Of a stretch of DNA of 64,000 nt, positions 22,133-34,973 are shown in pieces. A model generated the notes under the pieces. That model did no database searches. It saw only the letters and a list, made by a program, of their open reading frames with translations, and had not been told where the DNA came from. How positions within the stretch are numbered: position 1 is the first letter of the stretch; each line of letters opens with the position of its first letter. The position numbers were made by a program, and so were the translations under genes. Origin of the DNA: Artocarpus heterophyllus (Eukaryota; Streptophyta; Magnoliopsida; Rosales; Moraceae). The DNA is taken from positions 22,962,239 to 23,026,238 of the forward strand of contig CM046330.1 of assembly GCA_025403435.1 (NCBI GenBank). Direction: 5' to 3'.

Positions 22133-25100
22133 TGTAACACTCAAGCATTTTTAATGTATTAAAAATGCAATAATTTAATAATTATGTTAAGATAAAAAGA
22201 CAGCTTAAAGAAAAATATTGTATAATAATATAGAAAATTATACAGTATTAGAATAATGCAGTGTAAGGAAGTACACTAATAAAGTTATGCAGTATAAAAA
22301 TTACACTGTAAAAGTAACGCAGTGTAGGAATTAGACCGTTTAATGTCATACAGTACAGAAATTGGATTGTTTAAGTTGAAGCAGTATAAAAATAATACTG
22401 GTTGGAGAATAAGGATGAATAAGGAATGCTGTAGCAGTATGGAGAAAATACCAATAGTATAAGAAAAATACTGTCAGTATAAATTTAGATAGTACAAAGT
22501 GAGATAATATTGGAATCACATTATGTGATGGATGTGGATAAGTATTAGAGGTTATGGGACCTCATGAACTGTATGGAAAGAATGTCGGCAGTATAAGAAA
22601 AATACTATCAGTATCAACTTGGACTGCGTAAAAAGTTTGGTATACACTCAATGGATTTTGATTGGGCCACCACACCATGAAATATGGCCCAATCACATTT
22701 GGCCACCCAAGGTAATCTAATTGATTACCAAGGTGATGACTCATCACCTTTTTTAAAAAAATAAAAGAGAAAAGAAAAAGAAAAAAAGTTGAATTAATCC
22801 ATAAGATAAGAGACCAAACTTGGTCTCCACGGTGGGAAAAAACAAGAGGAGAAAACGTGAAAAGAAGGAAAGAAAGGAAAGAAAGAAAAGAAGAAAGAAA
22901 GGAAGGAAGGAAGGAAAAAAAAAACAAAAGCTCAATTTCCTTCTTATGGAAACCACCCCTCCCATGAATCCTCTCAAGATTTTTTTTAATGCATAAGCCT
23001 CCAAATCATGTGGAAAAGCAAGAACAAGTGAAGGGATAAAAATTGAGGAGTTTTAAGGTAAAACTCAAAACTTTTCCCTATTGTATACTAGGGTTTTTGT
23101 TTAAGTTTGTGATGGATTTTTATGATAAGGCATGGGTTTGATGTCAAGGGGAGTTTGAAGGATTTCAAGCAACAAAAAGGAAGAACAAGCCCTTAGCAAG
23201 GATTAGGTAAAATTCTAGTCCTTGAAGTTAAGTTAAAGTTTATGGTTTATGCATATTATATGTTTAATGAAATGATTTTGGTCTATGGCATGTAAATATA
23301 CATTATGGCATGGTTATTTTGTGTTATATGTTGATGGTGATGATGATGGAAAGAAGAAAGTAAGGGTTTTAGTGAAATTTCAAAAGGGGACTAAACTGCA
23401 AAGAAAAAGGGTGTTCTCGATAGAATTAAAAATCAATCAAAAAGTCCCTCTAAATGATGGAATTTTTAGAAAGCTAAAACATAAAAGTTGTAGAACTCAT
23501 CGAAACAGTTAGGACAGCATGGACAATTTTTCAAAATTCTACCCGGTTGATAAGTTATGAATTTTATGAAATTTTGGGCATAAAATTTCAAGAAATGAAA
23601 ACGTTATAAAAAGTTTAGAGTTTGACCATAGTACTTTTGTAAGTTTTATTCTTTGCTTGAAACTGAGTGTTTTGGTATAAAGTGGTTGTTTTTGGTTCTG
23701 AGGGTAAAAATGTAAATATTTTTGTATTTCGGGCCAAAACTATAAAATAGTATGAAAACTGGGCTTTCGCTAGGAACGTTGGTTTCCTACACTGCTGTAG
23801 GCAGTAAGTATTATAGATGCTAAGTTTTAAAGAAATTAAAGTTTAGTCAAGGAAAGAATGAAAGAAAAACGTTAGGGGCAAAATAGTCATTTTGTAAAAA
23901 ATGGCCAAAACAGACCTGAAATGCTCGATATAGAAAAAATGCTCCTTAGCGGGAATTTTTCTATAATATCTAAGTAATGAAATGTTAAAGTTACGTAATG
24001 GGTTTTATAGAATTACGAAGTTGACGAAAAACCCAAACAGAGTAAAAACGTCATTTTTATGAAAACGGCTAGAACGGAGTCGAACACTCCGATTTAGCAT
24101 AACGTCCTTGGATGAAAAATATTCTGTAATGCATTAAGTAATGAAACCGCTAGTGATACGAGAAGTTTAACTAAGGGACGCTTAAGAACAAAGGTAACCC
24201 GATGGGTTATAAAATTAAGTAAAGAGAAGGGTAAACCGATAGTATACAAGTCAAGTTAAAAGGAAAGAATGGTCAATGCTTACGTTTTATTATCAATCGA
24301 GTAGATTGAAAAGAGAAAGTTAATTAATGAATCGGTTATCGTTTGATCAGGATACAAGAGGCCGACTAATGGAAGGAAAAGGAACAGAATAGAGAACGTT
24401 AAAGCTAAGTCTAGGTAAGTTCAGACTTCACCTACAACATGAAGTAAATAGTTTTCAAATGCTTACATATACGTCTATAAATGAGTTTGCAATTATTATG
24501 CAAGTTTCTTTTAAAGTATGCTTGCATTTAGTGTGCAAAAAGTTTTAAAGATTCAAAGCAAGATTTGCAATGAATTTCCAACTGTTATGTTTAAAGTCTA
24601 TCTGCATATTGATATGCATAATGTTTCTAAAAGTTCAAGTTATGATTTCAAAGTATGTAAAGTATGTTTTACATTTTGATAATGTATAATATTTTATAGC
24701 TTAAGTTATAAATTTTATGATTCATTTGTTGTGCAATAAGTTGCATTTGTTATGCGATAAGTTTCAGAATTAAAGTTATGATTTACAAAATGTGATTACG
24801 TTATATGATGCATTTGTTATGTAATAAGTTGCATTTGTTTTGCAATAAGTTTCAAAGTACAAATTATGATTAGCAAAATTTGTTTGTGTTTTATGTTGCA
24901 TTTGTTATGTAATAGATTTTGTAGTACAAGCTATAACTTGCAAGTGTGTTGCATATGATGTGATTGCATTTGAAATGCTCACTAAAATTAATAAGAAGGT
25001 AATGTAAAGATAAAAAGAAAGTGTCATACCAACCTTTTTGTTGTGAGGTAATAAAAGTAAAGTTAAAGTTAGACCTCCTAGATGTGAGGTACATGACCTC

Positions 25101-26216
25101 GATGTTCGATGGTCTTAAGTCTTCTGCAAGGGAAGCATCACGTTTATGATCTCATGATTAATGATGTTGGTACGAACACTAAAGTAAGATAAAGAAAGAT
25201 AAAGAACAAGGATAGAAAGTTAAGTAAGATAAGGAAAGCTAAGGAATGAAGATAGAAAGTTAAAGTAAGAAAAAAATGTTCATAAGGCACTCATAATAGA
25301 AAGTTCATAATTGAGAATAAATGAAAACATGCATTTTAATTTTACTGGTTTTCCTTGTTATGAAACATTTATATGCTATGGAATTCTGAGGAATGTTTTA
25401 TATTAAGTGTTTATGAAAACATAAATGACGTTTATGAAGAGCAACCTGAGGATTATTTTATCTTAAATATTTTATAAAAAGTGTTTATGAAAAACGTTGC
25501 AAAAATTGCTTTAGGAAAACGTTTACGAGAAACGTTTTAGAAATGTTTTATGAAAAATATTTATGAAAAATGTTTTCAGAAATGTTTATGGAAAACATTT
25601 TTGAAAAACATTTTAAGAGAAAGGTATATGTGAGAAAAGTTTTTCAAGCATGTTTTAAATGATTTGTGAGCTTATGTTTGAATTTACTGAGCGAAAGCTC
25701 ATTAAAAGTTTCTTCATGCTGTAGGTAGTTTTAGCGGTGACCAGTAGGACCCGTTAGAAGAACTGGGTACTACGGAGGACGGATGCGAGAATTTGGATAC
25801 GGATACTATCATAGTAATTTCCGCTGTACAAAGAAAATGTTTTCCTACTATTTGATACAATGTTTTCAAAGTTCAGAATTTAGTCAAAGTTTTGATAAAG
25901 TCAAAGTATAAGAAATATTTCTAAAGTTTTACGATATATTTATGAAATGTTTTATTTCTTTATAAAGTTAAGTATTAATCAATGATCCAGTAAATGTTTC
26001 TTATTAAGTTTTAAGAAACCATTTGAAAAGGGTTTTAAAGTCAAGTATTAAGCAAGGTCTCAACTTAGATTGCGACAGAAGTCGCATAAGTTTTTAAGAG
26101 CGTTTGTTTTAAAAAAAAATTATTTTAATATTTTTCTTACTAAGTAAGTAATATTAATGTTTAAGAAATAATGTTTAAAAAAAGTTAAGTGACTGCCCAA
26201 AAGGTAGGTCGTCACA
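22133..26216 (+). repeat. 5' LTR of the LARD, 4084 bp
   Basis: TGTAACACTCAAGC...GTAGGTCGTCACA. Three internal zones stand out: CAGTATA-type words at about 22195-22630; an (A/G)-rich stretch at 22740-22930; and repeat zones at about 24650-24960 (TGCATTTGTTATGYAATAAG words) and 25380-25620 (TTTATGAAAAACGTTT words). Small ORFs here, such as the 75-residue one at 23285, are conserved in the other LTR copy simply because the LTR is duplicated. They show no family resemblance. Confidence 0.9.
22195..22630. repeat. CAGTATA/TACTG hairpin-like motif array
   Basis: Short words such as GCAGTATAA, ACAGTATTAG, GCAGTGTAGG and AAATACTG recur about fifteen times at about 20-40 bp spacing. Many pair as CAGTAT...ATACTG, so transcripts could fold into small hairpins. 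The same array is present at 27375-27800, near 7016-7190 in the solo LTR and near 57560-57640 in the minus-strand solo LTR. Confidence 0.75.
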
Positions 26217-26218
26217 GG

Positions 26219-26230
26219 TGGTATCAGAGC
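26219..26230 (+). other. Primer binding site, perfect initiator-Met type
   Basis: TGGTATCAGAGC, 2 bp after the 5' LTR, identical to the standard plant initiator-Met tRNA primer site. Confidence 0.92.
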
Positions 26231-27297
26231 GGTATCCTGCCATCCCATCTCGCACTGTCATATGTTCGCTACACCAAAGCTCAAGTAAGTAAGTTAAGTT
26301 AAGTAGGAAGAAAAATTACTATTTAATGATTATGTGCTTATATCGAGTATATAGCCTTTGGTATCGACATATCCAGATGAGCGATGGAAGGCAAAGGTCT
26401 AAGGATGAACGTAATGTTATATGCTTGAATGTCCTCGCAAGTCGAGGATAGTTGTCGTCCATTAGCGGTGTCAAGTCAACGATGGTCAAAGGTGGTCAAT
26501 GATGGTCAACGGATGGCTGAATGCTCAAAAATCAAGAAGATGAGGTCGTGACACATTATGATGTTCTTGCGCACAATGGTGTTGTCCGTTTGAGCAAATC
26601 ATTCTCTGTTAGAGTTATTCGGCATTGGCTGCACGTATAACAAGGAAAAGCATATCAAGATAACAGAATAATGGAGGTCCGAAAGTGATTTTTGGTGTTC
26701 TATCTAACAAGAGTGCCTGAGAGCAACCAGACATTAGATGGCTAACTATGTGATTCCTTCGAGCTTACACATTCCGTAGTTGAGCTAAGACATGCTAATG
26801 AGCTCATAACTGCCTAGATAGGAATTACGATCAAGACAATGATGGTAAATCTGTCAGCAAAAACCTCACGGGTTGGAGGATGGAAGCTGAAGATTTATAA
26901 GTTATGAGAAAAATTACAGAAAAATGTAATTTTAGAATGGATAAAGATTGGAGAATTATGAATTTATGGTCGGATGACCTGATCTTTTTATAGTTATGAT
27001 GCGATTTGAATGAAAATAAACCCTATTTTCAAGAATAGCATTCATTGGTAGAATGCTAAACCTTTGAATGAACAGAAACTGTGCTCAAATGTTGAAAGAT
27101 CAGAGTTGCACAACGGAAGTATGGTGTTACAATGCAAAGAAATATGTCAATAACATGATGAAAATGGTTCAAGTTCCAAGATGGAAGCTTAGTTTTTAGT
27201 AAGAAAGTAATGATGCAAGAAAGTATGTTAAGAAAGGAAATGGTGATAAAGGAGATGAACTACCCACAAAGGTTCTAATTTTAAAGGATGAAAATTT

Positions 27298-27312
27298 TTA
27301 AGGAGAGTAGAT
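27298..27312 (+). other. Polypurine tract
   Basis: AAGGAGAGTAGAT-type purine run directly before TGTAACACCC of the 3' LTR. The minus-strand element at 40245 has a nearly identical PPT (AAGGAGAGTGGAA), pointing to a common ancestry of the priming signals. Confidence 0.8.
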
Positions 27313-30300
27313 TGTAACACCCGAGCATTTTTAATACATTAAAAATGCAAAAATTTAAGGATTATGTTAAGGTAAAAAGACAGATTAAGGAAAAATACTG
27401 TATAATAATAAAGAAAATTACATAGTATTAGAATAATGCAATGTAAGGAATTACACTGATAAAGTTATGCAATATGAAAATTACAATGCAAAAGTAATGC
27501 AGTGTAGGAATTAGACCATTTAATGTCATGCAGTACAGAAATTGGATTGTTTAAGTTGAAGCAGTATAGGAATAATACTGGTTAGAGAATAAGGATGAAT
27601 AAGGAATGTTTTAGCAGTATGCAGAACATACCGACAGTATAAGAAAAATATTGCCAGTATAAATTTAGACAATACAAAGTGAGATAACACATTATGTGAT
27701 GGATGTGGATAAGTATTGGAGGTTATGGGACCCCATGAACTGTATGGAAAAGAATACCAGCAGTATAGGAAAAATACTATCAGTATAAACTTGGACTGCA
27801 TAAAAAGTTTGGTGGACACTCAATAGATTTTGATTGGGCCACCACACCATGAAATATGGCCCAATCACATTTGGCCACCCAAGGTAATCTAATTGATTAC
27901 AAAGGTGATGACTCATCACAGTCATCACCTTTGTATTTGAGAGAAAAAAAAAAAGAGAAAAGAAAAAGAAAAAAAGTTGAATTTATCCATGAGATAAGAG
28001 ACCAAACTTGGTCTCCACGGTGGGAAAAAACAAGAGGAGAAAACGTGAAAAGAAGGAAAGAAAGGAAGAAAGAAAGGAAGGAAGGAAGGAAAAAAAAAAA
28101 ACAAAACAAAAGCTCAATTTCCTTCTTATGGAAACCACCCCTCCCATGAATCCTCTCAAGATTTTTTTTAATGCATAAGCCTCCAAATCATGTGGAAAAG
28201 CAAGAACAAGTGAAGGGGATAAAAATTAAGGAGTTTTAAGGTAATACTCAAAACTTTTCCCTATTGTACACTAGGGTTTTTGTTCAAGTTTTTGATGGAT
28301 TTTTATGATGAGGTATGGGTTTGATGTCAAGGGGAGTTTGAAGGATTTCAAGCAACAAAAAGGAAGAACAAGCCCTTAGCAAGGATTAGGTAAAATTCTA
28401 GTCCTTGAAGTTAAGTTAAAGTTTATGGTTTATGCATATTATATGTTTAATGAAATGATTTTGGTCTATGGCATGTAAATATACATTATGGCATGGTTAT
28501 TTTGTGTTATATGTTGATGGTGATGATGATGGAAAGAAGAAAGTAAGGGTTTTAGTGAAATTTCAAAAGGGAACTAAACTGCAAAGAAAAAGGGTGTTCT
28601 CGATAGAATTAAAAATCAATCAAAAAGTCCCTCTAAATGATGGAATTTTGAGAAATTTAAAACATAAAAGTTGTAGAACTCGTCGAAACTGTTAGGACAT
28701 AGTGAACAGTTTTTTAAAATTCTGTCCAGTTGATAAGTTATGAATTTTACAAAATTTTGGGCAAAAAATTTCAAGAAATGAAAACGTTATGAAAAGTTTA
28801 GAATTCAACCATGGTACTTTTGTAAGTTTTATTCCTTGCAAGAAACTGAGTGTTTTGGTATAAAGTGGTCATTTTTTGTTCTGAGGGCAAAAATGTAAAT
28901 ATTTTTGTATTTTAGGCCAAAACTGTAAAACAGTGTGAAAACTGGGTTTTCACTAGGAACGTTGGTTTCCTACACTGCTGTAGGCAATAAATATTATAAA
29001 TGCTAAGTTTTAAAGAAATTAAAGTTTAGTCAAGGAAAGAATGAAAGAAAAACATTAGAGGCAAAATGGTCATTCTGTGAAAAAAGGCCAAAACGGACCC
29101 GAAACACTTGATCTCGAAAAAATGTTCCTTAGCGGGATATGTAAGTAATGAAATGTTAAAGTTACGCAATGGGTTTTATAGAATCACGAAGTTGACGAAA
29201 AACCTGAAAAGGGTAAAAATATCATTTTCATGAAAACGGCTAGAACGGAGTCGAACACTCCGATTTAGCATAACGTCCTTGGATGAAAAATGTTTCATAA
29301 TGCATTAAGTAACGAAACCGCTAGTGAGACAAGAATTTTAACTAAGGGATGCTTAAGAACAAAGGTCACCCTTGGGTTACAAAATTAAGTAAAGAGAAGG
29401 GTAAACCGATAGTATACAAGTCAAGTTAAAAGGAAAGAATTGTCAATGCTTACGTTTTATTATCAATCGAGTGGATTGATAAAAAGAAAGTTAATTAATG
29501 AGTCGGCTGTCGTTTTATTAGGACACAAGAGGCGACTAATGGAAGGAAAAGGAACAGAATAGAGAACGTTAGAGCTAAGTCCAGGTAAGTTCAGACTTCA
29601 CCTACAACATGAAGTAAATAGTTTTCAAATGCTTACATTTACGTCTGTTAATGAGTTTGCAATTATTATGCAAGTTTCTTTGAAAGTATGTTTACATTTT
29701 TTATGCAAAAAGTTTTAAAGATTCAAAGCAAGATTTGCAATGAATTTCCAACTGTTATGTTTAAAGTCTATCTGCATATTGATATGCATAATGATTTTAA
29801 AAGTTCAAGTTTTGATTTTCAAAGTATTTAAAGTATGTTTTACATTTTGATAATGCCTAATATTTTGTAGCTTAAGTTATAAATTTTATGATGCATTTGT
29901 TATGCGATAAGTTTCAGAATAAAAGTTATGATTTGCAAAATGTGATTGCGTTATATGATGCATTTGTTATGCAATAAGTTGCATTTGTTATGCAATAAGT
30001 TTTAGAGTACAAATTATGATTAGAAAAATGTGTTTGCGTTTTATGTTGCATTTGTTATGCAATAAGTTGCATTTGTTATGCAATAGATTTTACAGTACAA
30101 GCTATGACTTGCAAGTGTGTTGCATATGATGTTATTGCATTTGAAATGCTCACTAAAATTAATAAGAAGGTAACGTAAAGATAAAAAGAAAGTGTCATAC
30201 TAGCCTCCTTGTTGTGAGGTAATGAAAGTAAAGCTAAAGTTGGACCTCCTAGATGTGAGGTACATGACCTTGATGTTCGATGGTCTCGAGTCTTCCGCAA

Positions 30301-31344
30301 GGGAAGCATCACGTTTATGATCTCATGATTAATGATGTTGGTACGAACACTAAAGTAAGATAAAGAAAGATAAAGAACAAGGATAGAAAGTTAAGTAAGA
30401 TATGGAAAGCTAAGGAATGAAGATAGAAAGTTAAAATAAGAAAAAAATGTTCATACGGCACTCATAATTGAAAGTTCATAATTGAGCATAAATGAAAACA
30501 CACATTTTGATTTTACTGGTTTTCCTTGTTATGAAACATTTATATGCTATGGAAAACATTCTGAGGAATGTTTTATATTAAGTGTTTATGAAAACATAAA
30601 TGAAATTTATGAAGAGCAATCTGAGGATTGTTTTATGTTAAATATTTTATAAAAAGTGTTTATGAAAAACGTTACAGAGATTGCTTTAGAAAAACGTTTA
30701 CGAGAAATGTTTTATGAAAACTATTTATGAAAAACGTTTTAAGAGAAAAGGTTTTTGTGAGAAAAGTTTTTAAAGCATGTTTTAAATGATTTGTGAGCTT
30801 ATGTTTGAATTTACTGAGTAAAAGCTCATTAAAAGTTTCTTCATGCTGTAGGTAGTTTTATGGGTGACCAGTAGGACCTGTTAGAAGAGCTGGGTGCTAC
30901 GGAGGATAGATGCGAGGATTTGGGTATGGATACCATCACAGTAAGTGTCCGTTGTACAAAGAAAATGTTTTCCTACTATTTGATATAATGTTTTCAAAGT
31001 TCAAAATTTAGTCAAAGTTTTGATAAAGTCAAAGTATAAGAAATGTTTCTAAAGTTTTACAATATATTTATGAAATGTTTTATTCTTTATAAAGTTAAGT
31101 ATTAATCAATGATCCAGTAAATGTTTCTTATTAAGTTTTAAGAAATGATTTGAAAGTGTTTTAAGGTCAAGTGTTGAGCGAGGTCTCGACTTAGATTGCG
31201 ACAGAAGCCGCATCAGTTTTTAAGAGCGTTTGTTTTAAAAAAAAAATTATTTTAGTATTTTTCTTATTAAGTATGTAAGATTAATGCTTAAGAAATAATG
31301 TTTAAAAAAAGTTAAGTGACTGCCCGAAAAGGCGGGTCGTCACA
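27313..31344 (+). repeat. 3' LTR of the LARD, 4032 bp
   Basis: TGTAACACCCGAGC...GGCGGGTCGTCACA, collinear with the 5' LTR including the motif array, (A/G)-rich stretch and repeat zones. Copy numbers of the TTTATGAAAAACGTT and GCATTTGTTATGCAATAAG words differ between the two LTRs, which accounts for part of the 52-bp length difference. Confidence 0.9.
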
Positions 31345-32344
31345 CTAACCATATCCAACAAAGTCCTATTCTTTCTTTTAGCTACGCCATTCTGTTGTGG
31401 AGTGCCTAGTGCAGTCAAATAGGATAAAATCTCATTCTCTAATACGTATCCCAAGAACTCATTGGAGAGGTATTCTCTATTGCTATCAGATCGAAATAAC
31501 TTTATGGGTTCAACCTAATTGCTTTTTTGCTTCAGCCCAAAACTCCCTAAACCTATCAAAAGTTTCACTTTTTTGATGCATTAGGTATACATGCCCATAT
31601 CTTGAGGAATCATCAATAAAAGTGACAAAGTACTCAAACCCGCTACGTGCCCTGATGTTCATGGGAACATAAACATCACTACGTACAAGTTCTAGAATGC
31701 CTTCGGCCGAATTGCTCTTAGACCCAAATGGTCTTTTGGTCATTTTGCCCTCCAAACAAGATTCACATTATAGAATAGATTCCACCTCTAAGTGACTTGA
31801 AGGTCCATCCCTTACTAACATTTGAATCCTATTCAGACCAATATGACCTAATCACAAATGCCAAAAATAAGTCTTATTAAAGTGAGAGTCTTAAGTCTTT
31901 TAGAGTTATTATCATTAACCTTAGTATTAAGTGGTATATCCATCTTAGGTTTGATAAAAATAGAGATTGTCTTGCATCTATCCATCATAGATAAAAGATT
32001 TATTTTTATGAATCACTACTTTATTATTAAAAGATACTAAATAAGAGTCTTTAAATAAACAAGCTGTAAATATTAAATTCCTTTTAAGTCTAGGAATTTA
32101 AAAACAATCTTTCAAAAATAAAATCCTATAATTATCAAAATAAGATGGACATCTTTCACTACTTTCGCTTACACCAAGGATCCAATCCTCATTCTCAACG
32201 TGAAGTCCTCATGTAGCATGCTTCTTGTTTCCTTGAACCCTATAGAGAAACACAAATATGATTAGTTACTCTAAAATCTATGACTCAAGTATCACTTGAT
32301 TCCTCAACCAAACAAGTTTCAATAACCAGAAGTTCACACTTACC
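31345..32344 (-). pseudogene. Copia integrase and protease remnant
   Basis: Minus-strand frame 31510-31755 reads MEGKMTKRPFGSKSNSAEGI, then a LELVRSDVY segment and FEYFVTFIDDSSRYGHVYLM, the first part of the DDE integrase core (the two conserved Asp are in SDV and FIDD). The HHCC/GAG-pre and protease regions follow at lower quality up to about 32344. Stops throughout. The remaining integrase lies left of the LARD. Confidence 0.8.
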
Positions 32345-33165
32345 TTCTCAAGAAAGGAAGTCCTTGCAATTCTTCTTGATATGCCTAACTTTCCTATAGA
32401 AAAAGCACTTCAGCTTCTTCGAGTTCTTCTTTTTCTTCTTCTTATTCTTGCTATTCATCAGAATGAAAGATTTTCCATTCTTAGCCCTCTGCTTCTTTCC
32501 ATTTCCTAGGTTAGGATTAGAACCAAACAGGGCTACAAGTTAGTCTCACCACCAGCAGGAGTTTCCCTAATCAGATTTTTGAACTCCTATAACTACTTCA
32601 TTAACTCAATCAAGGTCATATCCTATCTATTGTTTAAATTATATGAAGCTCTAAAAAGGATGAATTCCTTTGATAGAGTCTTAAAGACCATAGTCATTTG
32701 TGACCCAGTATCGATATCAGCTCTAAGGGTTTAAGCCTCAGTAAGATAACCCATGACCAACATCATATGCTCTTTCACAAGAGTCTTTGGTTTTTGTTTA
32801 CAGTTTATAGAGTTTCCACAGAGCCCCTTGCCAATTCGTTAGGGCTTGGCCTCCAAACATGTCTTCAAGTTTGTCCACGATCAGCTTTGCAGTCTTGTAA
32901 TTTTCATGTTGAGACTACAGCACGTTATTCATGCTAACCATAATATAACAGCAGGCCTGATCATTAGCATCTTTCTAGCGATCATATCCTTGGATTTGCT
33001 TATTTATGGAATCCTCGATAGGTTCAATAGGACACAATATTATCAACACAAATTTCAGTTTCTCAAAGAAAAGGACGATATTTAGATTCCTTTTTCAATC
33101 ATTGTAATTCTCGCCAATTAACATATTTTTATCAAGTATCAATGATAAAGCATTTTTAGACATTT
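32345..33165 (-). pseudogene. Copia gag remnant
   Basis: Minus-strand text contains a zinc-knuckle relic KCFFYRKVRHIKKNCKDF (second Cys changed to Tyr) and further upstream frames resembling the gag of the sister copy at 45183-45996. There is no continuous ORF. The shadow ORFs on the plus strand here are not genes. Confidence 0.7.
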
Positions 33166-34660
33166 TAATCTATAATAAAGATTCATATACCAAATATAAG
33201 CAAACATTCAACAAAAATTTAGTAAGATAACACAAACAAGTAAACATACAATTATGTTTATGTTTCAAAACCTTGATAAAATCACAACTTACAATGATAA
33301 TTCCTAATTCAGAATCCAACAAGCGGCCTAGCAGAAACTTGCCAAATTCAATTAGGAACATAGATCCCCTCCGATTAAGTTATGACATCTCAGACCCATA
33401 TGATGTAGCATATATCAATAATCGTTTTCTTTGGCCATTAATTTCATTAACAGAGCTCTTAGGGGAGGTTAATAATAAAATTAATCTTGAGTGTATAATC
33501 ATTGTTTCAACTATTTTATCCATGATTTATAATCATCACCTAGGAGTGTACAATGATAAATCATACTAAAATTAATTATCCCTTTAGAGATCCAACCTAG
33601 TACATGATGAAATCCCTTCCTAGGGTCGAAACCACCATGTGCTACCTATAGACTAACGATGGAGGCTGTAAGTCCTCTCTACAAAAACTTTCTCCCACTT
33701 AATATTTTAAAAGTCAAGGTTTTATGTTAACATGCATAAACAATTTTTAATGAGCGATACTCCCTATTCTACATGGGATGTTACTAACATACATGGCAAA
33801 TTATATTATAATGCAGACAAACAAAGCAACATGCAAAGCCACAAGAAAAATAATAAATAAATAGCCAAAATATCATGGTTCCATCTGAGAGAAAAGAAAA
33901 TAAAGATTACAAAAGATCAATCGAAACATATTACCAATTCTTCATCTTATATCTTCAAGTTGTATCCTTTTTTGTGTGGTATCCATCTTTAATTCTTTAA
34001 TCCCTCATCTGATCAAAAGTTTTATTTTTTTTGGCCGTCATAAAATTTTAAAAACTGTAAAATCAAAAACTACACCGACAAACACACGTGTTTTGAAAAA
34101 CATTCTGTCTTGCTGTGGGCTCGTCGAACTGGAAGCTCAGCCTACCGGTCTACGACCATCGGCCTACCGATCGAGCTAAACTCGCATTTTTCTAGACAAT
34201 AGTGTTTAAAGCAGGTTCTCAATTTTATTTTCAACAATTCAAAAATATAAAAATTTATAAACATAGAAAAACAATGGAACTCCTATCATTTTCATCTTCT
34301 AGATCTGTCTTCATTTCAAATGATCATTTAATTACAAAATTTTACAAATTTAAAATTAAAATAATAACTCCTAGACATTGATGATAGACCGCTATCTAAT
34401 TACATGAAAAACCTATATACACATTCTAACCTCTAAGGAACCATAATCAGCACAAATTAATTTATCAATAAATAATTAAATATAATTTAGTCAACCGTAA
34501 TTAATTAAATATTCACCATATAATCTCATGTCAACATTTAATTATATAGAACCCTAGAGTACCAACTCTCTAGAAAATTAAATTCAAGCATAAGAGAGAA
34601 TAAGATCACATAATTCATGTCTATGGCATAATCACAAACCCAAAAACAATGTAAAAACTA
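33166..34660 (-). other. Copia 5' leader (between PBS and gag), non-coding
   Basis: Corresponds to 43498-45182 in the sister copy. Includes a short GGCCTACCGATC/CGTCGAAC palindromic patch at about 34118-34180. No coding sequence expected or seen. Confidence 0.75.
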
Positions 34661-34673
34661 GGCTCTGATACCA
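34661..34673 (-). other. Primer binding site of the minus-strand copia
   Basis: The plus strand reads GGCTCTGATACCA, i.e. TGGTATCAGAGCC on the minus strand, 2 bp inside the LTR start at 34676. Confidence 0.9.
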
Positions 34674-34675
34674 AT

Positions 34676-34973
34676 TGTTGGACAAACAAGTATGCAACAA
34701 AATTTTAAAAATTTTAAATCAGACTTTTTTTTAAAACATAAGTTTTACATGCTAAATACATAAATTAATGACAGATCTTACTAACCTCTTTTATGAACCA
34801 AAAAGCACCAACAATCTTTGAAGAGAATAATGTCTCGGAAGGGCCTCAAACAACTGGTCTACTTTGCTATTCTCTATACATGATCAGATGGTGGGTGGTT
34901 ATACGTTGTATAGCTTTACCTCCGATGACTTTCCTTCCAACTACTTGAGAATACCTAGAACTAAGATTCTTGA
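34676..34973 (-). repeat. Truncated 5' LTR of the minus-strand copia (298 bp left)
   Basis: Starts TGTTGGACAAACAAG and follows the other LTR (from 17975) until ACTAAGATTCTTGA, then homology stops abruptly. About 1.66 kb of the LTR is missing, so the element's outer right part was deleted or replaced. Confidence 0.8.

Larger units (their letters stand above)
26217..27312 (+). other. LARD interior, 1.1 kb, non-coding
   Basis: Starts with GG and the PBS, then holds AT-rich DNA without an ORF of 60 codons. It ends in a purine-rich tract next to the 3' LTR. No gag, protease, RT or integrase fragment is recognisable, so it must depend on enzymes supplied in trans. Confidence 0.85.
22133..31344 (+). 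mobile_element. LARD-type non-autonomous LTR retrotransposon (9.2 kb)
   Basis: Two LTRs of 4084 bp (22133-26216) and 4032 bp (27313-31344) flank an interior of only 1096 bp with a PBS, a PPT and no ORF of note. The flanks are CTAAT (22128-22132) and CTAAC (31345-31349), a one-mismatch 5-bp TSD. The LTRs are collinear over their whole length apart from small indels. Long LTRs with a short non-coding interior fit the large retrotransposon derivative (LARD) class, mobilised in trans by a gypsy partner. It sits in the integrase region of the minus-strand copia. Confidence 0.92.
17975..34973 (-). mobile_element. Ty1/copia retrotransposon, interrupted and 5'-LTR-truncated
   Basis: Minus-strand order from the right is truncated 5' LTR (34676-34973), PBS, leader, gag, protease, integrase, inserted LARD (22133-31344), rest of pol (RT, RNase H), then 3' LTR (17975-19934). 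Integrase before RT is the copia order. It is the same family as the plus-strand copy at 41460-51137, matching in both LTR and protein text. Every coding part is interrupted by stops or frameshifts. Confidence 0.88.

Noticed and set aside
22562..23004. Phe/Ser/Leu-rich minus-strand ORFs (also 27526-28186)
   Set aside because: Translation of the (A/G)-rich LTR tract in antisense; present twice only because the LTR is duplicated.
23285..23512. 75-residue ORF nearly identical to one at 28468-28695
   Set aside because: Conservation is explained by the two LTR copies; no domain or family resemblance, and the solo LTR relative lacks it.
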